Shown: positions 34,218-43,408 of the stretch, in pieces
How the letters are laid out: each line of letters starts with the position of its first letter
Position numbering within the stretch: position 1 is the first letter of the stretch
Source of the DNA: Planctomycetota bacterium
Lineage (GTDB): Bacteria; Planctomycetota; SZUA-567; H5-PLA8
Direction: 5' to 3'
DNA: 64,000 bases
NCBI GenBank assembly: GCA_016200135.1
Contig: JACQFI010000043.1
Coordinates: 1-64,000, forward strand
Notes under the pieces: model-generated
Databases searched by the model: none
What the model was told of the DNA's origin: nothing
Seen by the model: the letters and a program-made list of their open reading frames with translations, nothing else
Translations under genes and position numbers: made by a program

Positions 34218-35495
34218 ATGGCCTCTCCCTCGACCAGCCAGCTCTCGGGCGCCGCGGTTTTTGCGCAGTCCGGCGGACCAACGACTGTCATCAACGCCTC
34301 GATGGCCGGGGCGGTGCTCGAAGCCGCAAAGAAACCCAAGGTCTTCACCAAACTGTTCGGCGCCAAGAACGGCATTCTGGGCGTGCTCCAGGAGGAACTT
34401 TTCGACTTCAAAGCCGAGAGCCCCGCGGACCTGAAGAACCTGAAGCTCTGCCCCGCCGCCGCGGCGGGAAGTTGCCGCTACAAGGTCAAGACCGAGGCCG
34501 ACTACGCGCGCATCGTCGAAGTCTTTCAGGCGCACAACATCCGCTACTTCTTCTACGCCGGCGGCAACGACTCGATGGATACCGCCGACAAGGTGAGCAA
34601 GCTCGCGAAGGGCAAGGGCTACGAGATGATCGTCATGGGTATCCCCAAGACGATTGACAACGACCTCGGCTTTACCGACCACTGCCCCGGCTTCGGCAGC
34701 GTCGCCAAGTACAACGCCACGATGGTGATGGAGGCCGGCCGCGACACCGAGGCGCTCTATACCAGCGACACCACTACCGTTCAGGAAGTGATGGGCCGCA
34801 ACGCAGGCTGGATCGCCGCCAGCACGGGCCTCGCGCATCGCAATGAAGAAGACGCGCCGCACCTGATCTACATCCCCGAGATCCCGGTCTCGCTCGAGAA
34901 GGTGGCCAACGACGTGCGCGACTGCCTCAAGCGCATCGGGCGCTGCTTTGTCGTCGTCTGCGAGGGCGTAAAGAACGAAAAGGGCGAGTACCTCAGCGAG
35001 ATCGGCGGCGACTTCGGCAAGGACGCCTTCGGCCACAAGCAGCTCGGCGGCGTCGCGGAGTTTCTCGGCAGCTTCATCGAAAAAGAAGTGGGCGTGAAGG
35101 CGCGCCGCAACAAACCCGGAACGCTTCAGCGCAACGGCACGCACTGGGCCAGCAAGACCGATGTCGAAGAAGCATGGGCATGCGGCCAACAAGCCGTTCG
35201 GCACGCGCTGAAGGGCGACACGGGGTTCATGGTCACGCTCGTGCGTACGAGCAACAAGCCGTACAAATGCGAGACCGGCCTGGCGAAACTCAGCGACGTG
35301 GCCAATGGCGAGCACTTCCTCCCGCGCGACTTCATGGACGAGAGCGGAACCCATATCACGAAAAAGTTCCGCGAATACCTCGAGCCTTTGCTGAAGGGCG
35401 AAGTAAAAGTCCCCATGGGCAAGGACGGCCTGCCGCAATACGTGCGCCTTAAGCGCAAGCTGGTGCCGAAGAAGTGCGGGGAGTGGAAGAAGTGA
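34218..35495 (+). CDS. PPi-dependent 6-phosphofructokinase
   Basis: A 425-residue phosphofructokinase that phosphorylates fructose 6-phosphate, most likely with pyrophosphate in a reversible step. The phosphoryl-donor loop is GGNDSMD (115-121), where ATP enzymes have GGDGS. The catalytic segment is IPKTIDND (142-149) with Lys in place of the Gly of ATP enzymes, a mark of PPi-PFKs. VQEVMGRNAGWIAASTGL is the substrate-binding motif. GGND rather than GGDD at the donor site is a subgroup feature. Start: AAGGAG is 11 bases before ATG 34218. It has its own promoter. Confidence 0.92.
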   Translation: MASPSTSQLSGAAVFAQSGGPTTVINASMAGAVLEAAKKPKVFTKLFGAKNGILGVLQEELFDFKAESPADLKNLKLCPAAAAGSCRYKVKTEADYARIVEVFQAHNIRYFFYAGGNDSMDTADKVSKLAKGKGYEMIVMGIPKTIDNDLGFTDHCPGFGSVAKYNATMVMEAGRDTEALYTSDTTTVQEVMGRNAGWIAASTGLAHRNEEDAPHLIYIPEIPVSLEKVANDVRDCLKRIGRCFVVVCEGVKNEKGEYLSEIGGDFGKDAFGHKQLGGVAEFLGSFIEKEVGVKARRNKPGTLQRNGTHWASKTDVEEAWACGQQAVRHALKGDTGFMVTLVRTSNKPYKCETGLAKLSDVANGEHFLPRDFMDESGTHITKKFREYLEPLLKGEVKVPMGKDGLPQYVRLKRKLVPKKCGEWKK

Positions 35496-35525
35496 TATTC
35501 GAAGCAAAGAGTAAGGAAGGTCGCA

Positions 35526-36140
35526 GTGAAAAGATTTCTTCGGTTTCACTTGAGTACGCTTATTGGCGCTTCATTTATGAGCGCCATCCTCTTATGGCTA
35601 AATTTTCAACCGATATCCGTTGCTTGCAATAGTGGTGACGACTTTGAAAAGAATATAATCGAATCCGTACGCCGAGAGCAAATATCCTGTTCGGGGAATC
35701 TGAACGAAATCGCCGCCAAGTATGGCCTTTCGCCCGGTGTACCATCGTTCGCCAGCAATTCTATCGATATCTGCAGCCGTTTCGAACACCAACGGTGCGG
35801 ATGGCCCTTCATCGCCATCCTCCTGCCACCACGGTTTATTGGGGACGTAAAGGCTATCCCGGTTCATATATCATGTAACGGGCTTAGTATAGAGAGGTCG
35901 ATCAAACTATCATCCGAAGGCCGAACGGTGGTCGTAGAGGTATCTGATGCCATCGACGACGGCCAAGCACATCGACAGACCAAAGAATACTACACGCTCA
36001 AAATAGGCCTTTCTGTTTCGAATGTTGGTGGTCTTATTTTTGATCTTACTGGCGGAATTGGATTGGTTCTACTTACTGCATTCGCCTTAGAGCATTTGAG
36101 CAACCAAAACCATCGATTATCTAAAATCTCTCAGCGATAA
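35526..36140 (+). CDS. Membrane protein of the FHLST type, A+T-richer
   Basis: A 204-residue product starting at GTG 35526 (AAGGAAGG upstream). The N-terminus KRFLRFHLSTLIGASFMSAI and the first helix (to about residue 27) match the style of the small protein at 13482. An outer domain of about 130 residues with four or more Cys (ACNSGDD, ISCSGNL, DICSRFEHQRCGW) follows, and a second helix at about 170-190 (GLIFDLTGGIGLVLLTAF). Codon use and base content are clearly A+T-richer than the neighbours, which may reflect acquisition. Function unknown. Confidence 0.65.
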   Translation: MKRFLRFHLSTLIGASFMSAILLWLNFQPISVACNSGDDFEKNIIESVRREQISCSGNLNEIAAKYGLSPGVPSFASNSIDICSRFEHQRCGWPFIAILLPPRFIGDVKAIPVHISCNGLSIERSIKLSSEGRTVVVEVSDAIDDGQAHRQTKEYYTLKIGLSVSNVGGLIFDLTGGIGLVLLTAFALEHLSNQNHRLSKISQR

Positions 36141-36244
36141 TCTCTCAAACATGGTCATTTGTCTTGTCTGGGTATCTGGGCATTCCTCCCAACTTGCCGG
36201 CCTCTCGCTTGTAAACGCCCGCCCCCTCCCTACCATGCTCGCCC

Positions 36245-37192
36245 ATGAAGAAACTCAAGGTCGCAGTCACCGGCGGCAGCGGGCGCATCGGCGGTACGGT
36301 GGTGGAAGAACTCGTTCGGCGCGGGCATAAGGTCGTCAATCTCGACCGGCGCCAGGCCGACAAGCCTCTCGCGAAGTTCGTCTTCTGCGACCTCACCAAG
36401 CGCGAACAGGTCCAGACCGTGTTCGAGCAGGTCGAGGCCGTCTGCCACCTGGGCGAGATCCCCGGCCCGTGGAACCACAGCCCCGAAGAAGTCTTCTCGA
36501 CCAACACGCGCATCGGCTCGGTCGTGATGCAGACCGCCGCGGACCTCAAGCTCAAGCGCGTCATTTACACGAGCACCTGCCAGGTCTACGGGCCGTGGGG
36601 CGATCCGGTCATCGCCCCCAAGGCGCTGCCCGTCACCGAAGCGCACCCGCTCTTGCCGCAAAACGCCTACGGGCTTTCGAAGGTTGCCAACGAACAGTTC
36701 GCTGAATTTGTGGCGCGAAAGTACGGGCTCTCAATCGCCATCTTCCGCTTTCCGCGCGTCTGGAATTGGGATCCTGCAGCATTCGAAGATTGGCAAAAGC
36801 GTTGGCTCGAAAGCGAGACCGGGCCGGTGGAAGAACTGGGCGCCTATCTCATTGCCCAGGACGCCGCGCGCGCCTATGCGTGCGCGCTGGAACGTCCGCG
36901 CCCCGGCTGCGAGGCCTACCATTTCGCCGCGCGGGAGGCGCTCACCTTCGCGCCCATTCGCGAGCGACTGCGCGTGCACCACGCCGGCTTTCCCGCGCTT
37001 CCTTCGGACTGGCCTAAATTCAAATGCCCGTTGGTCTGCGACAAAGCCCGCGCGCACCTGGGCTGGACGCCTAAATGGAACTTGCTCGATCTTTATCGCA
37101 AGCGCTTCGGGAAGGAACCGGACGGCAAGGTCGATGGAAAGGCCCCTGCGAAAGGTGCGCCCAAGCGCAGGCGGCGCGGCACGGTTCGCTAA
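36245..37192 (+). CDS. NAD-dependent epimerase/dehydratase family protein
   Basis: A 315-residue extended SDR. VTGGSGRIGGTVVEELVRRG is the NAD loop, STCQVYGPWG the Thr/Ser region, and NAYGLSKVANEQFAEFVARKYG carries YxxxK. FRFPRVWNWDP and a C-terminal GWTPKWNLLDLYRKRF match nucleotide-sugar epimerases. A 30-residue Lys/Arg/Pro-rich tail is added. Substrate cannot be assigned. No Shine-Dalgarno is visible before the ATG. Confidence 0.88.
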   Translation: MKKLKVAVTGGSGRIGGTVVEELVRRGHKVVNLDRRQADKPLAKFVFCDLTKREQVQTVFEQVEAVCHLGEIPGPWNHSPEEVFSTNTRIGSVVMQTAADLKLKRVIYTSTCQVYGPWGDPVIAPKALPVTEAHPLLPQNAYGLSKVANEQFAEFVARKYGLSIAIFRFPRVWNWDPAAFEDWQKRWLESETGPVEELGAYLIAQDAARAYACALERPRPGCEAYHFAAREALTFAPIRERLRVHHAGFPALPSDWPKFKCPLVCDKARAHLGWTPKWNLLDLYRKRFGKEPDGKVDGKAPAKGAPKRRRRGTVR

Positions 37193-37330
37193 CGCCACTC
37201 GCGCGGCACTCATTTCGACGACCGATGGCCGCAAGGCTGACGCTGTACCTGAGCGCGAATTGTGTTATGCGCGATAGGTCTGCCCCGCAAAACGGCAAGG
37301 CAGGCGAGGAATGGAAAGGGGATTCTACAC

Positions 37331-37741
37331 GTGTCCAACGCTAACCAGCCTATTTTGCTCTCGATGATTCTATCCGACTACATCATCAAGGATGCCGCCT
37401 CCGGTAAACTCTCCCTGATTGGCATTTTCAACGGACTCTTCGCGCAGCGGTTTCCGTGCACGCATCCGCTGATCTGTATTTACGTGGCCCTCACCGGCGG
37501 GCGCGGCCATGTTCCGTGCAACCTACGCATGGTTCCGTTAGGGGGTGGCGCCGAAGTCTTCTCGCTCCAAGGCACCGTGAATTTTGCCGATCCGGTCGCC
37601 GTTCCGGAGATCGTCTTCCAGATTCAGCAGATGCAAGTCAAAGAGCCGGGCATGTATTCGATCGAATTTATCGCCGGAGGCGAACTGCTCGGATCGCGAA
37701 ATCTTCAGGTGGGCTTGGCGCCCAACTCGCCGCCGCGGTGA
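37331..37741 (+). CDS. DUF6941-like small beta protein
   Basis: A 136-residue protein starting at GTG 37331 with GGGG about 9 bases upstream. The pattern LLSMILSDYIIKDAASGKLS-LIGIF, then FPCTHPLICIYVALTGGRG, then MYSIEFIAGGELLGSRNLQV, looks like a family of small cytoplasmic beta-sandwich proteins widespread in bacteria but without known function (DUF6941 as recalled). The longer in-frame start at 37262 adds an unrelated tail. It converges on mscS with 5 bases between stops. Confidence 0.65.
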   Translation: MSNANQPILLSMILSDYIIKDAASGKLSLIGIFNGLFAQRFPCTHPLICIYVALTGGRGHVPCNLRMVPLGGGAEVFSLQGTVNFADPVAVPEIVFQIQQMQVKEPGMYSIEFIAGGELLGSRNLQVGLAPNSPPR

Positions 37742-37746
37742 ACGGG

Positions 37747-39330
37747 TTACGCCAGTTCCACGCCCTTCTCCCGCGATAGCCGGTCGATTTCCACCAGAAG
37801 ATTCTCGCGCGCTTTCAGCTCGGCGTCGTCGTTGCCTGCGCGCAACAGTACGTTCATCTGGATCTTTATGCCCGCACCGCCCACTTCCACAATGTATACT
37901 TGTATATTTTCCCGCGCGACTTCAGCGAGCTTCTCCAAATCTCCGCGCAAAGCGTCGCGAAAGGCTTGCGCTTTCTCCATCGTGACCGCAGGCTTAAGGG
38001 GCAGGGTGAGGCGATAGCGGCGGCGGTCGCTCGGGCCCTGGTTCTCGATATTCGCGCTCACCAGCTTTGAGTTCGGCACCGTCACCAGCGTGTTGTTGAG
38101 CGTACGCAGGCGCGTGCTGCGGAACCCGACTTCTTCGACGATGCCCTCGATACCCAGGATGTTCACGCGGTCGCCGATCTGGAAAGGCCGGTCGAGCAGC
38201 ACCGTGAACGAGCCGAAGAGGTTCTCGACCGTGTCCTTCGAGGCCAGCGCAAAGGCCAAGCCGCCGATGCCGAGGCCGGCCAGCATCGTGCTGATGTCGA
38301 TCCCCAGATTACCCGCGATGAAAACCAATCCAAAAACGATCACGAAAATCTTGAGCGTCTTGCGCACCAGGGGGACGAGCAGATCGTCCATCTTGGTATG
38401 GGTGCGCACGGCGAATTGCGCCAGGATCGCGCTGAGGACGTCCACGAGCCGGTACGCCGCCCACACGCAGGACGCCGCAAGAAAGAAGACCGCGATCCGG
38501 GCTATGAACTCGTAAATGTTCGGCGGCAAGTTCAGCCATTGGATGCCGATCCACCAGACCATGGCCATCACCGCCAGGCCGACGGGACGCTCGACCCGGT
38601 TCAATTCGTCCTTGGGCACACCGATCTTCTTACGTTCGATATAACTCGCGAAGATGCGCGTGATGAGAAAAGTGAAGAACCGGTCGAGCAGCACGCCTGC
38701 GGCGACGAGAATCAGAATCCCGAGCCATTGCCAATCGCGCAGCAGAAAGCGCGTGCGCTTGAGATAACTCGGCACGCGCTCCTCCATCCAAACGCCGACG
38801 TTGCGCGCTTCCGTCGCGGTGATCTTGTCGCTGACCGGCGTCCACTTCACCACCTGGCCCCACAAGTCGTAAACCTGGGCCAGCATCTTGCCGCTGAAGA
38901 GCCACTCGCCGTTGGGTTGCCGCGTCATCAAGAGGTCGAAGGTCTTGCCGTCGCGCGAAAAGGTACGCTTAAACTCCGCGTCGCTGCTTTCGGTGGAGAG
39001 TTCCTCGATCTGCACGTACCAGAAGCGGTCGAGCACATCCTTGAGGTACTCAGCGTAACGCGGACCCAGGTCCTTCGCGAGGCCCGCGCCGGCGAGATCC
39101 AGGCAGGCGACGGCCTTCGCCAGGCTCGCATCTTTCTCGACACCGTTCCGGTAGTTGTTGATCGCGACGAGGTACGTCTCCATGGTCGCGCGCGGCGAGA
39201 GCCGTTCCGGCGCGGGCGCCGCCGGAGGCGCGGGCGCGGGTACATCGGCCGCGAGCACGACCGGAGCGAAAGTCAGCGCCGCAAACGCGAGCACGCACGT
39301 GCACAGACGGAAGGACGACCCTGAAAGCAT
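37747..39330 (-). CDS. MscS-family mechanosensitive ion channel with periplasmic N-domain
   Basis: A 527-residue protein. Signal peptide (MLSGSSFRLCTCVLAFAALT) and an extracytoplasmic helical domain (to about residue 175) precede five or so helices. The pore helix TMLAGLGIGGLAFALASKDT matches MscS TM3 with its Gly/Ala packing. The MscS beta domain follows (FQIGDRVNILGIEGIVEEVG, STRLRTLNNTLVTVPNSKLV). The C-terminal alpha/beta domain ends VEIDRLSREKGVELA. It opens under membrane tension to release solutes. ATG 39330 is chosen as the start of the signal peptide. Confidence 0.9.
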   Translation of the reverse strand: MLSGSSFRLCTCVLAFAALTFAPVVLAADVPAPAPPAAPAPERLSPRATMETYLVAINNYRNGVEKDASLAKAVACLDLAGAGLAKDLGPRYAEYLKDVLDRFWYVQIEELSTESSDAEFKRTFSRDGKTFDLLMTRQPNGEWLFSGKMLAQVYDLWGQVVKWTPVSDKITATEARNVGVWMEERVPSYLKRTRFLLRDWQWLGILILVAAGVLLDRFFTFLITRIFASYIERKKIGVPKDELNRVERPVGLAVMAMVWWIGIQWLNLPPNIYEFIARIAVFFLAASCVWAAYRLVDVLSAILAQFAVRTHTKMDDLLVPLVRKTLKIFVIVFGLVFIAGNLGIDISTMLAGLGIGGLAFALASKDTVENLFGSFTVLLDRPFQIGDRVNILGIEGIVEEVGFRSTRLRTLNNTLVTVPNSKLVSANIENQGPSDRRRYRLTLPLKPAVTMEKAQAFRDALRGDLEKLAEVARENIQVYIVEVGGAGIKIQMNVLLRAGNDDAELKARENLLVEIDRLSREKGVELA

Positions 39331-39393
39331 GCAGAGAAAATAGGCGCAATGGGCCAAACGTAAACCGCAGAATATAGATTTTGAGGAATCGAA

Positions 39394-40095
39394 CTAGGGA
39401 TAGATTTCTCGCACTTCGTCGATTCGAAGCTCAGTATTCTCCCACTGTCCTAATTTGACTGTGACTTCTTTTGCACGATAGGAACCAACAAAAATAGTGT
39501 AGCGCCCCGGAGGAAGTGGAAACCAAAACTGGCCGTTTTGATCACATGCCGACGTCCATCTCTTTTTTCCTATAGGTGCTAGGTCAAAATTTCCTTCATA
39601 AGCAAACATCCCCCTGGGCTCATCTAGTTTCTGATATTCATCTCCACATACATTTGTGGCACCGACAATTGTCCACTTAGAATACACCCAACCACGAATG
39701 CCCTGATGCACTTTCATTTCTGCAATTTCTTCTTCTGTGAGAGGCCGTTGTCTGGCAATAGCAACTTCTTCATTTAGCTTGGATATCGTTTTTTCATTTT
39801 CAATTTGGGTTATGCGAACTCTATCAAGTTCCGTGAAAAGATCGGCGAGCTTGCGCTTATCTGCAGTTCGAATCTCACGTTCTATTGCTTGGGTGTTTAG
39901 AGTGAATTCCTTCATCATCAAGCCAATAACCAAAACACTTATTTGCGCCATCAAAATGAAAAGTATCAAACGAAGATGTTTTTTCTCCACCCTAATCCAG
40001 CCTAACTGACATGCGCACAAAACCAATAATGTGGACGTGCACGCACCGAGAACCATATATGCAGAAAGCAACTTGGCAAAAGGTTCGAGATTCAC
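39394..40095 (-). CDS. A+T-rich membrane protein with coiled coil and Ig-like C-terminus
   Basis: A 233-residue product from GTG 40095, with AGGAGG 8 bases upstream. Two helices (10-30 and 42-62) are followed by a probable coiled coil (KLADLFTELDRVRITQIENE-KTISKLNEEV). A C-terminal beta module (IRGWVYSKWTIVGATNVC, QFWFPLPPGRYTIFVGSYRA) resembles carboxypeptidase-regulatory-like domains. Base composition is much A+T-richer than the surroundings, as in the gene at 35526. No homologue is recognised. Confidence 0.65.
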   Translation of the reverse strand: MNLEPFAKLLSAYMVLGACTSTLLVLCACQLGWIRVEKKHLRLILFILMAQISVLVIGLMMKEFTLNTQAIEREIRTADKRKLADLFTELDRVRITQIENEKTISKLNEEVAIARQRPLTEEEIAEMKVHQGIRGWVYSKWTIVGATNVCGDEYQKLDEPRGMFAYEGNFDLAPIGKKRWTSACDQNGQFWFPLPPGRYTIFVGSYRAKEVTVKLGQWENTELRIDEVREIYP

Positions 40096-40272
40096 GATTT
40101 CTTCCTCCTATCGATCATTGCAACTGTAGGTAGCGTTTGGCCTCTTTATTCATACTAACGTGCACATGGGCATAAGATCCTTTTCCGTCAGTTGACCCCT
40201 CACCCGCCTCGGGTACGTTCGGTTGCAGCCTCATTTCAATTCCAAAACGAACGCACCCATGGCGGAGCGACC

Positions 40273-41343
40273 GTGGCCGGACGAAACGCTTCCGACAACT
40301 TAAAGATCGGCCTCATCGGCGCCGGCATGATCGCCGGAGCGCATTCGGCGGCGTACAAGAACATCCCCGGCGTGCGCCTGGCGGCAGTCTGGGACGCCGA
40401 TGCCTCCCGCGCCCAGAAAATCGCCGCACAGCACGGCGCGAAAGTCTGCGCCAGCCGCGAGGAACTGCTCGGCAACGTGGACGTGGCGGATATCTGCCTC
40501 CCCACGCCCTTCCATCTCGAGAATATCCGCGCGGCCGCGGCGGCCGGCCTGCCGGTCATCTGCGAGAAGCCGCTGGGCCGAACGCTGGCCGACTGCGACG
40601 CGGCCATCGAAGCTTGCACCAAGGCCAAAGTGCCGCTGCTGGTCGGGCACGTGGTCCGGTTCTTCCCTGAATACTCCGCGCTGCGCGACATCATCCAAGG
40701 CGGCCAGATCGGTGAACCCGCCGTGATCCACCTGCGCCGCGTGGTCTGTTCCCCCGGCCCAGCCGGCGCGTGGTACTGGAACTTCGAGGCCAGCGGCGGC
40801 TGCGTCTTCGATACCGCGATCCACGACCTCGACTGGGTGCTCTGGACGCTCGGCCGGCCCGCGTCGGTCTACGGTCTCGGCCACCGCGACCCCGCGAATA
40901 CCCGCGACTACGCGCTGCTCACGCTGCAATGGTCCAGCGGCATCATCGCGCACTTGCAGAGTTCCTGGTCGCACGACGGCTTCGCGACCAGCTTCGAGGC
41001 CGCCGGCAGCGAAGGGCTGGTCGAGTACGACATGGAAGACGCGGTGCCGCTCAAGGTCGCCAAGATCGGAGCGGGCGCGGGCGGCGGCGGCAAAGTGGTT
41101 CCCGAGAGTCCGCTGGCAAAATCGCCGTATCAGGCCGAGATCGAGCACTTCATCCGCGTAATCCGCGAAGAAGAAAAGGCCCGCATTACCCCAGGGGAAG
41201 CGCGCGAGGCCGTGGAACTGGCCCTCGCGTGCCTTGAAGCCGTGGCGGATCGCAAAGTCGTCAAACTTGGGAAGAGCAAAGGCTCGCGCCCGAAGGCGAC
41301 GGAAAAGAAGAAGGTTAAGCTGGGCGCGGAGCATCCGGAGTAA
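40273..41343 (+). CDS. Gfo/Idh/MocA-family oxidoreductase 1
   Basis: A 356-residue NAD(P)-dependent sugar oxidoreductase. IGLIGAGMIAGAHSAAYKNI is the Rossmann loop and VICEKPLGRTLADCD carries the EKP motif. GGCVFDTAIHDLDWVLW has the His/Asp region. A Lys-rich tail ends it. GTG 40273 with GGAG 5 bases upstream is preferred over TTG 40192. A second member follows 72 bases after the stop; the pair may process one sugar. Confidence 0.87.
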   Translation: MAGRNASDNLKIGLIGAGMIAGAHSAAYKNIPGVRLAAVWDADASRAQKIAAQHGAKVCASREELLGNVDVADICLPTPFHLENIRAAAAAGLPVICEKPLGRTLADCDAAIEACTKAKVPLLVGHVVRFFPEYSALRDIIQGGQIGEPAVIHLRRVVCSPGPAGAWYWNFEASGGCVFDTAIHDLDWVLWTLGRPASVYGLGHRDPANTRDYALLTLQWSSGIIAHLQSSWSHDGFATSFEAAGSEGLVEYDMEDAVPLKVAKIGAGAGGGGKVVPESPLAKSPYQAEIEHFIRVIREEEKARITPGEAREAVELALACLEAVADRKVVKLGKSKGSRPKATEKKKVKLGAEHPE

Positions 41344-41377
41344 ACGAGGGGATAGGATTCAGAGCCGTTCTTGGCCG

Positions 41378-41408
41378 TTTGTTTCGTGCTTCGGATTTCG
41401 AATTTGGA
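41378..41408. repeat. Dispersed repeat 'CGTGCTTCGGATTTCGAATT' type
   Basis: The stretch GTTTCGTGCTTCGGATTTCG plus AATTTGG belongs to a familiar intergenic repeat type that, on the minus strand, translates as NSKFEIRSTKQ. It sits in the gap between the two oxidoreductase genes. Recognised from pattern memory; a genome-wide copy count is needed. Confidence 0.45.
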
Positions 41409-41415
41409 GTTACCA

Positions 41416-42435
41416 GTGTCCGTAAAGATCGCCTTCCTCAGCTTCGCGCACATGCACGCCAACGGCTGGGCGCGGCAGATGCTCACGATGCCCAAGGGCA
41501 CGGTGGAGTTCACCGGCATCTGGGACCGCGATCTGGCCCGCGCCAAGAAGATGGCAAAGGCGCTCGGCACGAAGGCGTTCGCCTCGCGCGAGGCACTGCT
41601 GGCCAAGAAGCCCCACGGCGCGGTGATCTGCTCGGAAAATGTGAACCATCGCGAAGACGCGCTCGCCTGCGCACAGGCCGGTGTCGGGGTGATGTGCGAG
41701 AAACCGCTCGCCACATCCGTAGCCGATGCCCGGGCGATGGTCGAGGCATGCCGAAATGCGGGCGTCCCGCTCATGACGGCTTTTCCCTGCCGCTTTTATG
41801 GCCCCGCACTGCGCCTAAAGGAACAGATCGACGCGGGCGAGATCGGCGAAGTGCTCGGCGGCGTCACCACGAACCACGGGCGGCAGCCCGGCAGCTGGTT
41901 CGCGAACCCCAAGCTCAGCGGCGGCGGCGCGGTAACGGATCATACCGTGCATATCGTCGACCTGCTGCGCTGGCTCATGGGCCGGGAATTCAAGCGCGTT
42001 TACGCCGCGGTGGGTTACAACCGTTTCAAACTCACGCGGAAAGCCGTGGGCAAGCGCGTCCTGGACGACGCCGGGGTGCTCTCGCTGGAGATGGACGGCG
42101 GCGCGGTCTTTTCGCTGGATTGTTCCTGGTCGCGCCCCGAAGAGTACTCGACCTGGGGCGATGCGAAGGTGGAACTGGTCGGCACGAAAGGCGTCGCCCG
42201 TATGGACCTCTTCCGCCAACGCCTCTTGCTTGCCTCTTCCGGCACAAAGCGCCTTGCGGAACGCTGCTGGGCCGACGAGAAGGACTTTGGGATCGCGGGA
42301 GAGTTCATCCGGACCCTGCGCGAAGGGCGACCGCCATCGGTTTCCGGCGTGGACGGGCTGCGCGCAACCGAGGTAGTAGAGGCGGCCTATCGGAGCGCGC
42401 AACTCGGCGAGCCGGTTGCGCTTCCTTTATCTTAG
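41416..42435 (+). CDS. Gfo/Idh/MocA-family oxidoreductase 2
   Basis: A 339-residue member of the same family. KIAFLSFAHMHANGWARQML replaces the canonical glycine-rich loop, so cofactor binding may differ. GVMCEKPLATSVADARAMVE carries the EKP motif and GGGAVTDHTVHIVDLLRWLM the His/Asp region. GTG 41416 has GGAG 6 bases upstream. It follows the first oxidoreductase and precedes the metallophosphoesterase by 88 bases. Confidence 0.86.
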   Translation: MSVKIAFLSFAHMHANGWARQMLTMPKGTVEFTGIWDRDLARAKKMAKALGTKAFASREALLAKKPHGAVICSENVNHREDALACAQAGVGVMCEKPLATSVADARAMVEACRNAGVPLMTAFPCRFYGPALRLKEQIDAGEIGEVLGGVTTNHGRQPGSWFANPKLSGGGAVTDHTVHIVDLLRWLMGREFKRVYAAVGYNRFKLTRKAVGKRVLDDAGVLSLEMDGGAVFSLDCSWSRPEEYSTWGDAKVELVGTKGVARMDLFRQRLLLASSGTKRLAERCWADEKDFGIAGEFIRTLREGRPPSVSGVDGLRATEVVEAAYRSAQLGEPVALPLS

Positions 42436-42523
42436 CACTAAAGTAGGGGCAAGCCGCTTGAGCGGCGCGTACCGGCCGGACGATGCCGACCGCAACTTCT
42501 GTATGGATGACTGAACGTTCGGC

Positions 42524-43282
42524 ATGAAGGCATTCATCTCGGATATCCACGGAAACCTCGAAGCGCTACGCGCCGTCCTGGACGAGATCGACTCGCTGGG
42601 CATCAAGGACATCGTCTGCCTGGGCGACGTCATCGGCTACGGCCCGAATCCGAAGGAATGCCTCGAGATCGTCCAGAGCATCAGCAACCTGAACGTCCTC
42701 GGCAACCACGAAGAGGCCGTCCTGTACGGCATCCCGCCGAACTTCAACATGAAGGCGCGCCGGGCGCTCGAGTGGACCCGCAAGGTGCTGCTTGAGGACA
42801 ACGGGGACTCGGCCGACGTGAAGGACGCGCGCCGGAAGTTCATGGAGTCCTTCCAGATCCAGACGCGCGTGGAAGGCGTAACGTACGTGCACGGCTCGCC
42901 GCGGCAACCCACGCGCGAGTACGTCCTGCCCGGCGACGCGCAGAACAAAAAGAAGATGAACGAGATCTTCGCCTGCCTTGAGGACTTCTGTTTCTGCGGG
43001 CACACGCACACGCCCGGCATCTTTACCCTCGAAGAAGGCTTCACGCACCCCTCGGACATGTTCGAGCTCTACATGCTCGGCACACACGAGAAGGTGCTCA
43101 TCAACGTCGGCTCGGTGGGCCAGCCCCGCGACGGCGACCCGCGCGCATGCTTTACGACCTTCGACGGCGACACCGTGGTCTGGCGGCGCGTGGAGTACGA
43201 TGTGGAAGCCGTCGCGAAGAAGATCTACGAGATCCCCGAGATCGACAACTTCGAGGCCGACCGTCTGCGCGAAGGTCGCTGA
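42524..43282 (+). CDS. Calcineurin-type metallophosphoesterase
   Basis: A 252-residue two-metal phosphoesterase. All motifs are intact: SDIHGN (Asp7, His9), LGDVIGYGP (Asp35), LGNHE (Asn61, His62), YVHGSPRQP, CGHTHTPG and VGSVGQPRDGDPRA. The product resembles YfcE/DevT-type enzymes; substrate unknown. It may be co-transcribed with the upstream oxidoreductase. Confidence 0.92.
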   Translation: MKAFISDIHGNLEALRAVLDEIDSLGIKDIVCLGDVIGYGPNPKECLEIVQSISNLNVLGNHEEAVLYGIPPNFNMKARRALEWTRKVLLEDNGDSADVKDARRKFMESFQIQTRVEGVTYVHGSPRQPTREYVLPGDAQNKKKMNEIFACLEDFCFCGHTHTPGIFTLEEGFTHPSDMFELYMLGTHEKVLINVGSVGQPRDGDPRACFTTFDGDTVVWRRVEYDVEAVAKKIYEIPEIDNFEADRLREGR

Positions 43283-43288
43283 ACTACC

Positions 43289-43380
43289 TAAAACGTAAAG
43301 CGTAAAACGTAATTAAACAGCTTCGGCTAGCTCAGTCCATTGGAGACGCGGCCACTAGCAGTGCTGTTTTACGTTTTACC
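43289..43380. repeat. Inverted repeat element 'TAAAACGTAAAACG' type
   Basis: The left arm (43289-43321) contains AAACGTAAAGCGTAAAACGT and ends AAACAGC. The right arm GCTGTTTTACGTTTTACC (43363-43380) is its near inverse. The 40-base interior includes GGCTAGCTCAGT, reminiscent of a tRNA D-arm. The arms are dispersed-repeat-like and the whole could be a small non-autonomous element. Confidence 0.5.
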
Positions 43381-43408
43381 AATTCCTTCTCCGCTCTATC
43401 CTCCCGCC

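Noticed and set aside
43320..43365. tRNA-like sequence (GGCTAGCTCAGT)
   Set aside because: Only a D-arm-like part is present; no anticodon or T arm follows and the D stem does not close.
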